Origin: Spirosoma sp. KCTC 42546
Lineage (GTDB): Bacteria > Bacteroidota > Bacteroidia > Cytophagales > Spirosomataceae
Direction of reading: 5' to 3'
Length of the DNA: 64,000 nucleotides
Assembly (NCBI RefSeq): GCF_006965485.1
Contig: NZ_CP041360.1
Span: 372,001-436,000, forward strand
Shown here: positions 51,307 through 60,284 of the stretch, piece after piece
Numbering within the stretch: position 1 is the first letter of the stretch
How the letters are laid out: each line of letters opens with the position of its first letter
Position numbers and translations under genes: made by a program
The notes under the pieces: generated by a model
What the model was told of the DNA's origin: nothing
Databases searched by the model: none
What the model saw: only the letters and a program-made list of their open reading frames with translations

Positions 51307-51867
51307 ATGGATGCTTCATTAACTGACGAAGAAATGATTCGGCAATACCTGACCAGCCGACCCAACCAATGCTTTGAGACACTTTATAACCGATATGTAA
51401 ATAAGGTCTATCGGCGCTGCTTATCCATGACGAAAGACAGCGATAAAGCAGAGGACTTTACGCATGATATCTTCCTGAAAGTGTTTGATAAGTTAGACGG
51501 TTTTCAGGAGCGGTCCAGCTTTTCGACCTGGCTATATTCGATTGCTTTTAACTACTGTTCGGACCAGCTTCGGAAGGTGAAGCGATTTCATTTCGCTCCT
51601 ATTGAAGAAGGCCTCAGGCAGGATATTCCCGATACTGAAGATTCCCAATATCATGAAGAAACGCTCTTGTTGGTCAAACAGGCCATGGCTTCTCTATCCG
51701 AAAGTGAACAGACGTTACTTCAGCTAAAGTATGAACAGGAACTAAGTATCGATGAAATCGCTAAGGTGTATAAAATTAATCCTGGCACCGTTAAAATGCG
51801 CCTAAAACGAAGCCGTGACAAAATCCATCGATTATACCTAAAACAGTATACTGCCGGACACCAATAA
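51307..51867 (+). CDS. ECF-type RNA polymerase sigma factor (paralogue B)
   Basis: 186 residues, nearly identical to paralogue A in region 2 (CFETLYNRYVNKVYRRCLSM, AEDFTHDIFLKVFDKLDGFQ) and similar in region 4 (ELSIDEIAKVYKINPGTVKM), while the linker between the domains (FHFAPIEEGLRQDIPDTEDS) has diverged. It starts at ATG 51307 with a G-rich tract about 80 bp upstream. No anti-sigma gene adjoins it. The pair probably arose by duplication, and the differing linker and region 4 suggest divergent promoter choice or partner control (inference). Confidence 0.9.
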   Translation: MDASLTDEEMIRQYLTSRPNQCFETLYNRYVNKVYRRCLSMTKDSDKAEDFTHDIFLKVFDKLDGFQERSSFSTWLYSIAFNYCSDQLRKVKRFHFAPIEEGLRQDIPDTEDSQYHEETLLLVKQAMASLSESEQTLLQLKYEQELSIDEIAKVYKINPGTVKMRLKRSRDKIHRLYLKQYTAGHQ

Positions 51868-51909
51868 TGAACCTAATACACTATAAATGATTAGGATACT
51901 GACTGTGAT

Positions 51910-53388
51910 TTAGCGTGAAGTGGTTTGCTCTTCTACCTGCTCCTGTTGTTGACGGACTTGCTGACCAATAGGAACATACTCAACTTCGCAGGGGTAACCA
52001 AACAGACAATTTGCTTTGATCTGTTCGGCCACACGAGCTGGTACCATATTCTCCCAGCCATCTTCACCCAGTTGAATCATCTCCAGCACGTGGTCGGTTG
52101 ATATGTGCAGATTCTGTTCGTTGTAATCGGTAATATCCTCAATTTTGTCGTTTCGCACCAGATACTGGAACAGGGGCTCCAGGGTGGCGGGTAATTTGAA
52201 TTCATTACAGGTATAAATAGCCCCTTCTTTCAGCGTTGGGTACACAAATAGCTTAACCTTCCGGCTGAATAAGGTGGCGAACGATTCCAGAATCCCACCC
52301 GGTAAAAACTCGTAGTGACCTTCTTCAAAGATGTATTCCAGGTTCGGAATGCCCACAATCAGGCCAATCTTGAGTCGCGTTAGACGAGCCAGATAAGCTA
52401 CCAGTTTATAGTATTCCAGGTAGTTGGAGATCATCACCGTCTGACCCATAGAGCACAGAATATCTACCCGATCCAGAAAATCTTTCTCGTCAATACCCTG
52501 CTCATTGGCTTTCAGATTATGGAGTGTTAGCTCCGCCATCGAAATTACCCGACTCGAATCTACATCGGGTTCGTCCTTAAACTGCTTCAGGCCATTTTCA
52601 ATCATATCCATCTGGACATTCGTAACGGGTCGTAATCGCCCGCGCATGACCAGAATATGTTTTTTGTAGAGGGCTTCGGAAGGTTGTAGCACCTGCCCAT
52701 CAGCACCGAAAAGGGCGGCATCTGTAAAGCCATTCTTAACCAGATGCAGGCTCATGAGCCGGTTATCTACATCCGAGAAGTCAGGTCCGTTAAACCGGAT
52801 CATGTCAATCTGGATACGCTCGGGAGCCAGATCGTCCATGAGCGACAATACTAGTGTTTCGGGCGATTTAGCGTAATAGTAACAACCATAAATCAGGTTA
52901 ACGCCAATAATGCCAAGTGCCTGTTGCTGAAGGATATTCTCGTTATCGATCATTCGGACGTGGATAATCACGTCATTGTAGCCAGATTGTGGGTTTAGCT
53001 GAAACCGGCAACCCAACCAGCCATGCGCTTCGTTGGTTTTCTGGTAATTGAGAGCAACCACTGTATTGGCAAACGCAAAAAACGTGGTGTCTGGGCCACG
53101 TTTTTCAGCTAATCGTTTCTCTAACAGGCTATATTCCTTACTCAGCATTTTTACGAGACGAGACTCGACCACATATCGGCCGCTTTCTTCAACGCCGTAA
53201 ATAGAATCACTGAATGTCATGTCATACGCAGACATTGTTTTGGCAATTGTACCAGATGAGCCACCTGCTTTAAAAAACATGGCAGCTGTTTCCTGACCTG
53301 CACCAATTTCTGCAAAGGAGCCATAAATACGTCGGTCCAGATTAATACGTAATGCTTTTTGCTTCGTACCAATATTCTTTTCGTACAT
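51910..53388 (-). CDS. Conserved protein of unknown function (492 residues)
   Basis: A soluble protein without signal peptide or membrane helix. The opening LRINLDRRIYGSFAEIGAGQ, then ETAAMFFKAGGSSGTIAKTM and SAYDMTFSDSIYGVEESGRY, and later LGIIGVNLIYGCYYYAKSPE, looks like a long conserved family in Bacteroidota and cyanobacteria that I recall only as uncharacterised, often misnamed. Glycine-rich loops (GAGQ, GGSSGT) might bind a nucleotide, but there is no classical Walker motif. The last 40 residues are Gln/Glu-rich (QQVRQQQEQVEEQTTSR). It lies between sigma paralogue B (convergent) and the S41 peptidase on the same strand. Confidence 0.75.
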   Translation of the reverse strand: MYEKNIGTKQKALRINLDRRIYGSFAEIGAGQETAAMFFKAGGSSGTIAKTMSAYDMTFSDSIYGVEESGRYVVESRLVKMLSKEYSLLEKRLAEKRGPDTTFFAFANTVVALNYQKTNEAHGWLGCRFQLNPQSGYNDVIIHVRMIDNENILQQQALGIIGVNLIYGCYYYAKSPETLVLSLMDDLAPERIQIDMIRFNGPDFSDVDNRLMSLHLVKNGFTDAALFGADGQVLQPSEALYKKHILVMRGRLRPVTNVQMDMIENGLKQFKDEPDVDSSRVISMAELTLHNLKANEQGIDEKDFLDRVDILCSMGQTVMISNYLEYYKLVAYLARLTRLKIGLIVGIPNLEYIFEEGHYEFLPGGILESFATLFSRKVKLFVYPTLKEGAIYTCNEFKLPATLEPLFQYLVRNDKIEDITDYNEQNLHISTDHVLEMIQLGEDGWENMVPARVAEQIKANCLFGYPCEVEYVPIGQQVRQQQEQVEEQTTSR

Positions 53389-53475
53389 AGTGATGGGAGC
53401 TTGTTACTGCTAAGTTACAATATAAAACACCAAAAGCAGCCTTTAGAGCCGCCTTTGTGTCAAAATAATGCAATC

Positions 53476-54921
53476 TTAATGTTGTACATTAGAAAGTTTA
53501 TCCGTGAAGAACATGTTGCCTCCACCGGCCTTGCCGTCGAGAGATGAGCCAAGGATCGGCTGCGTAACATCTGTAGATGCCGCACGGCGTACCGTTCGTG
53601 TCCCTGAAATCTGGAAAATAGCCTCGCTTAACATGGGTTCGGTTACGTCGCCAAACGCTTTCATGGCATAGCTGGGCTCTTTCACTTCTACGGACGGCGT
53701 AAATCCACCTGCATAATCGGTAAAACCCTGCGCATTTGCCGATTTGAACGTGATGGGTTGTATACCCCATTTAATACGACCTGTTTCATCCGAAATCGTA
53801 ATTGAGCCAACATTCTTGCCAACGGTGGTTGTGCCGATGGTAGTCACAGTCATGAAAGGGCGTAAGCCATTAATAACCAGCTCACTGGCCGAAGCCGTAC
53901 TGCCTGTTGTCAGGACAAATACACGACTTAAATTAGCCCCAATATTCGCGGCTTTCACCAGAAAATTCTGAGTATTCCAGCCCACACCGCGCTGCTTGTC
54001 ATTTTGCGCCGTTACAATACTATTCCACTTCTGCGTATAGTACACCTTGGAGGCATCGATATTTTTACCAATTAAACTGGCAAGGTTAGTGGACGAACTC
54101 ACATAGCCACCCCGGTTATACCGTAAATCAAGAACCAGTTCGTTAACACCCTTCTGTTTGAACTTGACAAAAATATTATCCAGCTTCAAATCATAGGTAT
54201 TATCTAACGATGAGCTCCCTGCTTTATACAGGCCGGGAATGAACTGATTGTAGATCACGTAGCCTATTGTTTTTCCGCCGATGGTATAGGTTGTATCCAA
54301 CAGAACAGGGTCTTCCTGAAAAACGACTGCCGTAACCTGTTTGGTTTGAGCATTGTCTGTTAGTGCGCCATTGCTGACTGTAGCAAACCCATATGTATAT
54401 GTATCGCTACTACCAGCCAGCATAGTCTGATAATTAGTGCCCGTTAATGCCTCTCCGTTGACTTTTGAGATGATATCTCCCCGCTTAATGCCCGCTTTAG
54501 CCGCTGGGGATCCAGGTAGTACGTAAATAATTGACGCAACGACATTCGTCCTTGTCTGATCTCGATAGTATAGATTATACTCGATACCCGTTGTCTTCGA
54601 TTGGCCACTTAGCGAAGCCTTAAGCTCGTCGGCACTGGCCTGAATCCAGGAGAAACGATCACGGTCTGCATTTGCCGTGTTAGCACGGTCGTAAAGCAAT
54701 GACAGAAAGAATTGATCGGGCGTTAGGGAAGTATCTGGCTTAGCTGGTAGTTTGTCGTTCCAGAAGTAATAGTTCTTCATATTCTCCAGAACCCAATTAT
54801 TCACTTCTCCATTACTGGTAGGCCCCGAGGGTGCCACGTCTTCCTTTTTGCAGGAAGTCATTAGGAAAGAGCTGGAAATTACCAGAGAAAGTGCCGTTCG
54901 CCAGGCAAAAGATGTGTTCAT
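53476..54921 (-). CDS. S41 family C-terminal processing peptidase, lipoprotein
   Basis: 481 residues from ATG 54919-54921; the lipobox is FLMTSC (Cys24). After an N-terminal helical domain (VNNWVLENMKNYYFWNDKLP) comes a PDZ domain (YVLPGSPAAKAGIKRGDIIS, KVNGEALTGTNY) and the S41 catalytic core: LDLRYNRGGYVSSSTNLASL and the nucleophile region VLTTGSTASASELVINGLRP. The basic partner would be Lys in the following TIGTTTVGKNVG. It should cleave C-termini of envelope proteins in the periplasm or at the surface. A longer start (54972) lacks a signal and is rejected. Confidence 0.9.
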   Translation of the reverse strand: MNTSFAWRTALSLVISSSFLMTSCKKEDVAPSGPTSNGEVNNWVLENMKNYYFWNDKLPAKPDTSLTPDQFFLSLLYDRANTANADRDRFSWIQASADELKASLSGQSKTTGIEYNLYYRDQTRTNVVASIIYVLPGSPAAKAGIKRGDIISKVNGEALTGTNYQTMLAGSSDTYTYGFATVSNGALTDNAQTKQVTAVVFQEDPVLLDTTYTIGGKTIGYVIYNQFIPGLYKAGSSSLDNTYDLKLDNIFVKFKQKGVNELVLDLRYNRGGYVSSSTNLASLIGKNIDASKVYYTQKWNSIVTAQNDKQRGVGWNTQNFLVKAANIGANLSRVFVLTTGSTASASELVINGLRPFMTVTTIGTTTVGKNVGSITISDETGRIKWGIQPITFKSANAQGFTDYAGGFTPSVEVKEPSYAMKAFGDVTEPMLSEAIFQISGTRTVRRAASTDVTQPILGSSLDGKAGGGNMFFTDKLSNVQH

Positions 54922-55027
54922 TCGTGTTTGTTGATGTGAAGTTTTTATCCGTATTAACAACGTACTAATCACCTAAATAATTTACTGAAAGCCGAAAATG
55001 CAGGCTGTTTTAGCGAGCCCAATCAGT

Positions 55028-55381
55028 TTAGCAAAAGGCATCCTCAATGTGTTTCACCCGGAGTTCGTTGCCTGCAATAGTTACGGCAATAATGTCAAAC
55101 CGGATGTCGTGCAGCCAGTCGTTAGCGAAAATATACTGTTCGGCAGCCTTCATGACCAATTTCGCTTTCGTATAGGAGACAAACTCCTCGGGGTTACCGT
55201 AACTGAGGTTCGTTCGCGTTTTCACCTCCACAAATACTAGTAGTTTTCCTTTTTTGGCGATGAGGTCAATCTCAGCGTGTTGGTATCGAAAGTTTCGGAA
55301 CATGATTTCGTATCCTTGCTCGCGGAGATAGCGGGATGCTTCGGCTTCGCCCTGCTTACCTGTTTCGTTATGTTGTGCCAT
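55028..55381 (-). CDS. YraN family (UPF0102) endonuclease-like protein
   Basis: 117 residues: MAQHNETGKQGEAEASRYLR, the restriction-endonuclease-like core FRYQHAEIDLIAKKGKLLVF with Asp and Glu-Val-Lys (VFVEVKTRTNLSYG), and a final IRFDIIAVT strand. The E-x-D...ExK arrangement is that of Holliday junction resolvase-like nucleases, but YraN's biological role is not established. It is divergent from lipB, 95 bp away. Confidence 0.88.
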   Translation of the reverse strand: MAQHNETGKQGEAEASRYLREQGYEIMFRNFRYQHAEIDLIAKKGKLLVFVEVKTRTNLSYGNPEEFVSYTKAKLVMKAAEQYIFANDWLHDIRFDIIAVTIAGNELRVKHIEDAFC

Positions 55382-55476
55382 TTGTTTGCAATAAAGTCAC
55401 AAATAACGACAATCGAACGAAACTTACCGACCTCATTGTTAGTAAACTAGCGGAAGACTTTTCCGTCCAGGATGAA

Positions 55477-56238
55477 ATGAATAGTCGCATTAATAAACAA
55501 GTTGAAGTTCGGGCATTAGGGCTAATGGATTATCAGGCTGCCTGGGATGAGCAGGAACGCCTGTTTTCCACGATTGTTAGTCAGAAACTACTAAATCGAA
55601 CCTGCCCTGCCGACGAGCAACAACTGACCCCAAATTATTTGCTGTTCTGCGAACATCCGCCTGTATATACGCTTGGTACCAGTGGGCATGCCGAAAACTT
55701 GCTGGTTGATGAAACCCGGTTAGCCACTGAGCTTGGTGCGACGTTCTTTAAAATCCGCCGGGGTGGCGATATTACGTTCCATGGTCCTGGTCAGCTGGTG
55801 GGTTATCCAATTCTGGATCTGGATAACTTCTTCACCGATATACATCGGTACATGCGTCTGCTCGAAGAGAGTATCATTCTGACGCTTGCCGAGTATGGGC
55901 TGGATGCCGGACGAATTGACGGGTTAACAGGTGTTTGGCTTGATTATGGTATGGGTGCTAATCCGCGGCCCCGAAAAATTTGTGCAATGGGCGTAAAAGC
56001 CAGCCGTTGGGTAACGATGCACGGATTTGCGCTGAATGTGAATACAGATTTAGGTTATTTTAACCATATTGTCCCCTGCGGCATTACTGATAAGGCAGTT
56101 ACGTCACTGGCGGCTGAGTTAGGGCATGATGTATCACTGGATGAAGTGGCCAATCATGTTCAACGCCACCTGGCCGCTTTGTTTGAGATGGAATTAATAG
56201 AGGGCCGGGCTGGCGTACCCGTAGATGCCCGTAGTTGA
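55477..56238 (+). CDS. lipB: Octanoyl-[acyl carrier protein]-protein N-octanoyltransferase
   Basis: 253 residues from ATG 55477 (MNSRINKQVEVRALGLMDYQ); a longer frame from 55336 would overlap the divergent YraN gene and is rejected. LipB landmarks: EHPPVYTLGTSG (59-70), RRGGDITFHGPGQLVGYPI (95-112), the catalytic Lys174 in AMGVKASRWVTMHGFALN and Cys201 in IVPCGITDKAVTS. It transfers octanoate from ACP to lipoyl domains, which LipA then converts to lipoyl groups. These groups are used by complexes that need the Lpd encoded at 10287. Confidence 0.94.
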   Translation: MNSRINKQVEVRALGLMDYQAAWDEQERLFSTIVSQKLLNRTCPADEQQLTPNYLLFCEHPPVYTLGTSGHAENLLVDETRLATELGATFFKIRRGGDITFHGPGQLVGYPILDLDNFFTDIHRYMRLLEESIILTLAEYGLDAGRIDGLTGVWLDYGMGANPRPRKICAMGVKASRWVTMHGFALNVNTDLGYFNHIVPCGITDKAVTSLAAELGHDVSLDEVANHVQRHLAALFEMELIEGRAGVPVDARS

Positions 56239-56266
56239 ATGGCGGTGGAAATCCGTGCTATATTGA

Positions 56267-56671
56267 ATGAAAAAAGACATTAATTTTTTGCCGGTTGAGG
56301 GCGTACAGATCGTTATCGCCCGGAAAGAGAATATCGTTAGTGGTTACGATTGGCAGGTATTTTTGATCAACCAGAACGATGTGCCCATCAAAACTGTGTT
56401 TGTTACGTCGAAAGGGTACGGATTGAAAAATGACGAAGAGCAGAAAACATCCGTATTGCGGCATTTCTTTGTCGAGGTTCAGCCGGGTGCCTACGAGGTT
56501 GTTGAAAGTATCATGCCCGATGTATTTCACCTGAACAATGAGTATTGGGTAAGTTACTTCATCGGCGACCAGATTTTCGATAAGAAGTTTATCTTCGTGC
56601 CAGACAGCATCGTAGAAGAAAATCTGGTACCTGTACCTGCATTAGGGCTAGAGGGAATTTTACACGCATGA
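56267..56671 (+). CDS. Protein of unknown function between lipB and an exonuclease-like gene
   Basis: A 134-residue soluble protein: MKKDINFLPVEGVQIVIARK, WQVFLINQNDVPIKTVFVTS, KTSVLRHFFVEVQPGAYEVV and VSYFIGDQIFDKKFIFVPDS. The pattern of alternating beta-strands suggests an Ig-like or jelly-roll fold, with no signal peptide. I recognise no family with a known role. It follows lipB by 28 bp and precedes the exonuclease-like gene by 20 bp, so the three probably share a transcript. Confidence 0.68.
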   Translation: MKKDINFLPVEGVQIVIARKENIVSGYDWQVFLINQNDVPIKTVFVTSKGYGLKNDEEQKTSVLRHFFVEVQPGAYEVVESIMPDVFHLNNEYWVSYFIGDQIFDKKFIFVPDSIVEENLVPVPALGLEGILHA

Positions 56672-56691
56672 TTTCTTGACCCCTAAATCGT

Positions 56692-57429
56692 ATGGCCCAG
56701 CCCACTTCCTGGAAACGTCGGCTTAAAAACCTTCTGTTTATTGACCTTAAAACGGTGGCGGGCGAGCCGTCGCTGCTGTCCGTTGAGCCGAGGTTGCAGC
56801 GGCAATGGGAAGAGAAAAGTCGGTATTTCAAAAACGATGATGAGATGTCGGCGGCTGGCTGGTATGACCGACGAGCCTCGTATTTCGCTGAATTTGGTAA
56901 GATTATCTGTATCGGCGTGGGCGGTTTGTTTTTCGATGACGACGACAAGCCGCATCTGAAGGTCAAGCTAATCAGCAATGATGATGAGTTAGCTCTCTTG
57001 CAGGAGTTTCTGGTTATTGTGAACCGCTATCCGCCCGGAGAGCTAACCTTATGCGCACACAACGGCAAGGAGTTTGACTTCCCCTATCTGTGTCGCCGAT
57101 TAATGGTAAATGGCCTGCCACTTCCGCCTGCTTTACAGATTTCAGGCAAGAAACCCTGGGAAATTCCGCATCGGGATACGCTCGAACACTGGCAGTTTGG
57201 CGACAAACGGCATTTTGTGCCGCTCGATCTGCTGGCCGCTGTCTTAAATATTCCAACCCGCCCACTCGAATGGACCGGCGACCGTACCAGTGAAGTGTAT
57301 TACCGCGAACACGACTGGCCCCGAATTGAGCAGTACGCCCGCGATTCGATGGTGATGCTTGTACAGGTCTATTTGAAAATGGTGGGTGCCCCGCTCGTGG
57401 CCGACGAGCATATTGTATTAAGTGATTGA
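56692..57429 (+). CDS. DEDD-type 3'-5' exonuclease-like protein with altered catalytic residues
   Basis: A 245-residue RNase H-like protein of the predicted PolB-exonuclease-like group. The segments LKNLLFIDLKTVAGEP, CAHNGKEFDFPYLCRRL (Asp129), RDTLEHWQFGDKRHFVPLDL and IEQYARDSMVMLVQVYLK match the usual ExoI, II and III regions. However, ExoI reads D18-L-K20 instead of D-x-E, the AAA codon being one change from GAA, and the Y-x3-D of ExoIII shows Ser219 at the Asp place with an Asp one position earlier. Two of four metal ligands thus seem lost, so the protein may be inactive or bind nucleic acid only. Confidence 0.8.
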   Translation: MAQPTSWKRRLKNLLFIDLKTVAGEPSLLSVEPRLQRQWEEKSRYFKNDDEMSAAGWYDRRASYFAEFGKIICIGVGGLFFDDDDKPHLKVKLISNDDELALLQEFLVIVNRYPPGELTLCAHNGKEFDFPYLCRRLMVNGLPLPPALQISGKKPWEIPHRDTLEHWQFGDKRHFVPLDLLAAVLNIPTRPLEWTGDRTSEVYYREHDWPRIEQYARDSMVMLVQVYLKMVGAPLVADEHIVLSD

Positions 57430-57449
57430 GGTTTTAGAAATGAATAATA

Positions 57450-57537
57450 TTTAATGAGTAATGTAAAATGAATAATGGACAATGCGTTAAGCTACCTATG
57501 CACATTATCCATTATTCATTTTACATTACTCATTAAA
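57450..57537. repeat. Heptad palindrome (AATGnnn type) upstream of rnr
   Basis: Arms 57450-57486 and 57501-57537 are 37 nt with two to three mismatches and a 14-nt loop. Units: AATGAGT, AATGTAA, AATGAAT, AATGGAC, AATGCG. Additional units (AATGAAT, AATATTT) extend the left arm to about 57439. Confidence 0.86.
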
Positions 57538-57597
57538 CAACCTCTATCCACACTGTATTTAAACATTTTAGCCTGACGAATGAGTTAGGCAAACAAC

Positions 57598-60078
57598 ATG
57601 AGAGGAAAACCAAAACAAGATAAATATTCTAAGCCCTCATCTGGTAAACCCAGTACGGGGCAGTCGCCAACGACTCGCCCGCGTGAGAAAGGCTTTGAGA
57701 AATCAACGAAGGTAAGGCCTATTCAACAGGCCGACTCCTTTTTAGATGAAATGAAAAACGACCTGCTGGCGTTTTTTCAGATTAACGATGAACAATCCTT
57801 TACGCAGGAGCAGGTACTCGACCATTTCGGTACGGGCGACCGACGCATGAAACTCATCATGCACGGTCTGATCGGTGAATTGACCGAAGAAGGCGCTTTA
57901 GTGCGACAATCCGACGGTAGCTACCGGGCAGATGCCAATTCAAACCTGATTGACGGGGTTGTTGATCACGTAAATTCACGCTTTGCATTCGTTATCCCCA
58001 CTACGGCCAGTGGTATTCGGGGAGATCGGGATAATGATATCTGGGTTTCGACCGATGACCTTGCCGGAGCGGTTGATGGCGACCGGGTTCAGGTAGTTCG
58101 CTTTTCGGATTCCCGTAATCGCGCCCGCCGGGTTGAAGGGAAAGTGGCCCGTGTCGTTGAGCGGGGGCGTGCTGAGTTAGTCGGCCGTATTGAAGTCTGG
58201 CCAACTTATGGCTTTGTTGTTCCTGACAGCAAGAAGATTTACGACGACATTTTCATTCCTAAAGAGAAACTTGGCGGGGCTGCCGATGGCGAAAAGGTTA
58301 TTGTTCGGCTTACGAAATTCCCTGATCCCGACAGCCACAAACAACGTTTTGAGGGCGAAGTGATTACGGTGTTGGGAATGGCCGGGCAGAACAATACCGA
58401 GATGCACGCCATTCTGGCGGAATTCGGGCTGCCTATTGTATTCCCGCAGGATGTGGAACAGGAGGCCGAGACGATCCCAACCCAAATTCTGGATAAGGAT
58501 ATTGCCAATCGCCGTGACATGCGTGAGGTAACCACCTTTACCATTGACCCCGTTGACGCCAAGGATTTCGATGATGCCTTGTCTGTACAAGTGCTTGAGA
58601 ACGGCAACTATGAAATTGGCGTACACATCGCCGATGTAACGCATTACGTGTTGCCTGGTTCGAAGCTGGAAGCAGAAGCCTACAAACGGGCCACCTCCGT
58701 TTATTTGGTAGATCGGGTTGTACCGATGCTTCCCGAAAAACTGTCGAACGGTCTTTGCTCGCTCCGGCCTAACGAAGATAAACTGACGTTCTCGTCTGTA
58801 TTTGAGCTGACACCGAATGCCCAGATCGTGAAGGAGTGGTTTGGGCGCACTATTATTCATTCAAATCGGCGGTTTGCCTACGAGGAGGCCCAGGACATTC
58901 TGAATAATAGTAGTGGCGATTACCTGGAAGAACTCCGATTACTGAATGAACTAGCCTACAAACTCCGCGACGAACGGTTTAAAAACGGAGCTATTAACTT
59001 CGAAACGGTTGAAGTGCGGTTCCGATTAGATGAAAACGGAGTTCCGTTGGCTGTATACCCTAAAATCCGGCAGGACACGAACAAGCTGATCGAAGAGTTT
59101 ATGCTGCTGGCCAACAAGCGAGTAGCTGAATTTGTGCATTCGCTGTCAAAGCGCAACAAGAATGGCGAAGAGAATACGATGGTGTATCGCGTTCATGAAG
59201 GCCCAGCCGAAGACAAGCTCCGCAGCTTTTCAGATTTCGCTCGTAAACTAGGGTACAAACTTAATGTAGACGACGAGCATTTATCCAGTTCGATGAACCG
59301 CTTTATGGCGAGTATTGAGGGCAAACCGGAAGCGGGTATGCTCCAGCAACTGGCCGTTAGAACGATGTCGAAAGCTCGGTATAGTACGGAAGATTTAGGC
59401 CACTTTGGTCTGGCATTTAAGCGCTACTCGCACTTTACCTCGCCCATTCGTCGATACCCCGATATGATGGCGCACCGGTTGCTTCAACATTACCTGGATA
59501 AGGGCAAACCGGTTGATCGCGAAGAGTATGAAGACAAGTGTCGCCATTCATCGGAGCGGGAACGCATGGCTGCCGAAGCCGAGCGGGCCAGCATCAAATA
59601 CAAACAGGTTGAGTTCATGAGCCGAATGGCTCCCGATCAGGTATTTGAGGGCGTTATTTCGGGCGTTACGGAGTTCGGTATTTTTGTTGAGATCACGGAG
59701 AATAGTTGCGAGGGTCTGGTTCGAATGCAGGACCTTAGTGACGATTACTACGAGTTCGATAAAGACAATTATCGGATAATTGGTCAGCGCCATAAGAAAA
59801 TGTACACCTTTGGCGACCCCGTTGTTGTCAAAGTAAAAGATACCAATCTGGCGCGCCGGAGCATGGACTTTGCCCTAGTGAGCGACAAAGCAGGTCGTGC
59901 AACGGATGCAGACACGCGGGGGTTGGGCTCAGACAAAGGCAAGGACAGTCGCAGCTCACGTTCCGGTAGTTCCAAAGGAACATCTGCGTCGTCTTCCCGT
60001 CGGTCTGGCAGTGCAAGCTCCAAACAAGGTGTTGCGGCAAAAGGTGAAAACCGGCGTGGTGGACGCGGGAGACGGTAA
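57598..60078 (+). CDS. rnr: Ribonuclease R
   Basis: 826 residues. An N-terminal basic, disordered tail (MRGKPKQDKYSKPSSGKPST) is followed by a winged-helix/cold-shock region (about 50-250), the RNB domain with the catalytic aspartates in FTIDPVDAKDFDDALSV, and GLAFKRYSHFTSPIRRYPDM, and then an S1 domain (FEGVISGVTEFGIFVEITEN). The C-terminal 55 residues are Ser/Lys/Arg-rich (SRSSRSGSSKGTSASSSRRS). RNase R is a 3'-5' exoribonuclease that degrades structured RNA without a helicase and acts in rRNA quality control and trans-translation. The many hairpins in local mRNAs would be its natural substrates. Confidence 0.95.
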   Translation: MRGKPKQDKYSKPSSGKPSTGQSPTTRPREKGFEKSTKVRPIQQADSFLDEMKNDLLAFFQINDEQSFTQEQVLDHFGTGDRRMKLIMHGLIGELTEEGALVRQSDGSYRADANSNLIDGVVDHVNSRFAFVIPTTASGIRGDRDNDIWVSTDDLAGAVDGDRVQVVRFSDSRNRARRVEGKVARVVERGRAELVGRIEVWPTYGFVVPDSKKIYDDIFIPKEKLGGAADGEKVIVRLTKFPDPDSHKQRFEGEVITVLGMAGQNNTEMHAILAEFGLPIVFPQDVEQEAETIPTQILDKDIANRRDMREVTTFTIDPVDAKDFDDALSVQVLENGNYEIGVHIADVTHYVLPGSKLEAEAYKRATSVYLVDRVVPMLPEKLSNGLCSLRPNEDKLTFSSVFELTPNAQIVKEWFGRTIIHSNRRFAYEEAQDILNNSSGDYLEELRLLNELAYKLRDERFKNGAINFETVEVRFRLDENGVPLAVYPKIRQDTNKLIEEFMLLANKRVAEFVHSLSKRNKNGEENTMVYRVHEGPAEDKLRSFSDFARKLGYKLNVDDEHLSSSMNRFMASIEGKPEAGMLQQLAVRTMSKARYSTEDLGHFGLAFKRYSHFTSPIRRYPDMMAHRLLQHYLDKGKPVDREEYEDKCRHSSERERMAAEAERASIKYKQVEFMSRMAPDQVFEGVISGVTEFGIFVEITENSCEGLVRMQDLSDDYYEFDKDNYRIIGQRHKKMYTFGDPVVVKVKDTNLARRSMDFALVSDKAGRATDADTRGLGSDKGKDSRSSRSGSSKGTSASSSRRSGSASSKQGVAAKGENRRGGRGRR

Positions 60079-60105
60079 AAAGTAAAGACTTGTTTAGTAA
60101 CGGGC

Positions 60106-60137
60106 TTGCGTTTTAGTGTAGCAATCTGCTATATTTG
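60106..60137 (+). promoter_or_regulatory. Promoter of tRNA-Arg: TTG (-33) and TATATTTG (-7)
   Basis: TTG at 60106-60108 and TATATTTG at 60130-60137 stand 21 bp apart, matching the Bacteroidota promoter. The tRNA begins at 60160, so the precursor has a short 5' leader. Confidence 0.65.
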
Positions 60138-60159
60138 CACTCCCAAACGGGAAACGTCT

Positions 60160-60231
60160 GCTTCCGTAGTTCAATGGATAGAATTTCGGTTTCCGGTACC
60201 GACGATAGGGGTTCGAATCCCTTCGGGAGCA
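60160..60231 (+). tRNA. tRNA-Arg (anticodon CCG)
   Basis: The cloverleaf is complete: acceptor GCTTCCG/CGGGAGC with one T-G pair, D-arm GTTC/GAAT, anticodon stem TCGGT/ACCGA with loop TTCCGGT and anticodon CCG (reads CGG, Arg), variable CGAT, T-arm AGGGG/CCCTT with loop TTCGAAT, discriminator A. The 3' CCA is not encoded (ACAGA follows), so it is added after transcription. A terminator follows at 60245. Confidence 0.95.
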
Positions 60232-60244
60232 CAGATAATTCAAT

Positions 60245-60284
60245 AAAAATCCCTGCAATTCTCAGATTTGCAGGGATTTTTTTG
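60245..60284 (+). terminator. Terminator after tRNA-Arg
   Basis: aaaaatccctgcaa and ttgcagggattttt form a 14-bp inverted repeat around an 9-nt loop, with a T-run of seven at the 3' side. Typical intrinsic terminator 13 bp after the tRNA. Confidence 0.88.

Noticed and set aside
55336..55476. 47-residue N-terminal extension of LipB
   Set aside because: It overlaps the divergent YraN gene and has no LipB-like sequence.
11686..57537. The AATG-type palindromes as IS or MITE ends
   Set aside because: There is no transposase, no constant terminal sequence and no consistent target-site duplication; arms differ in unit order at every locus.
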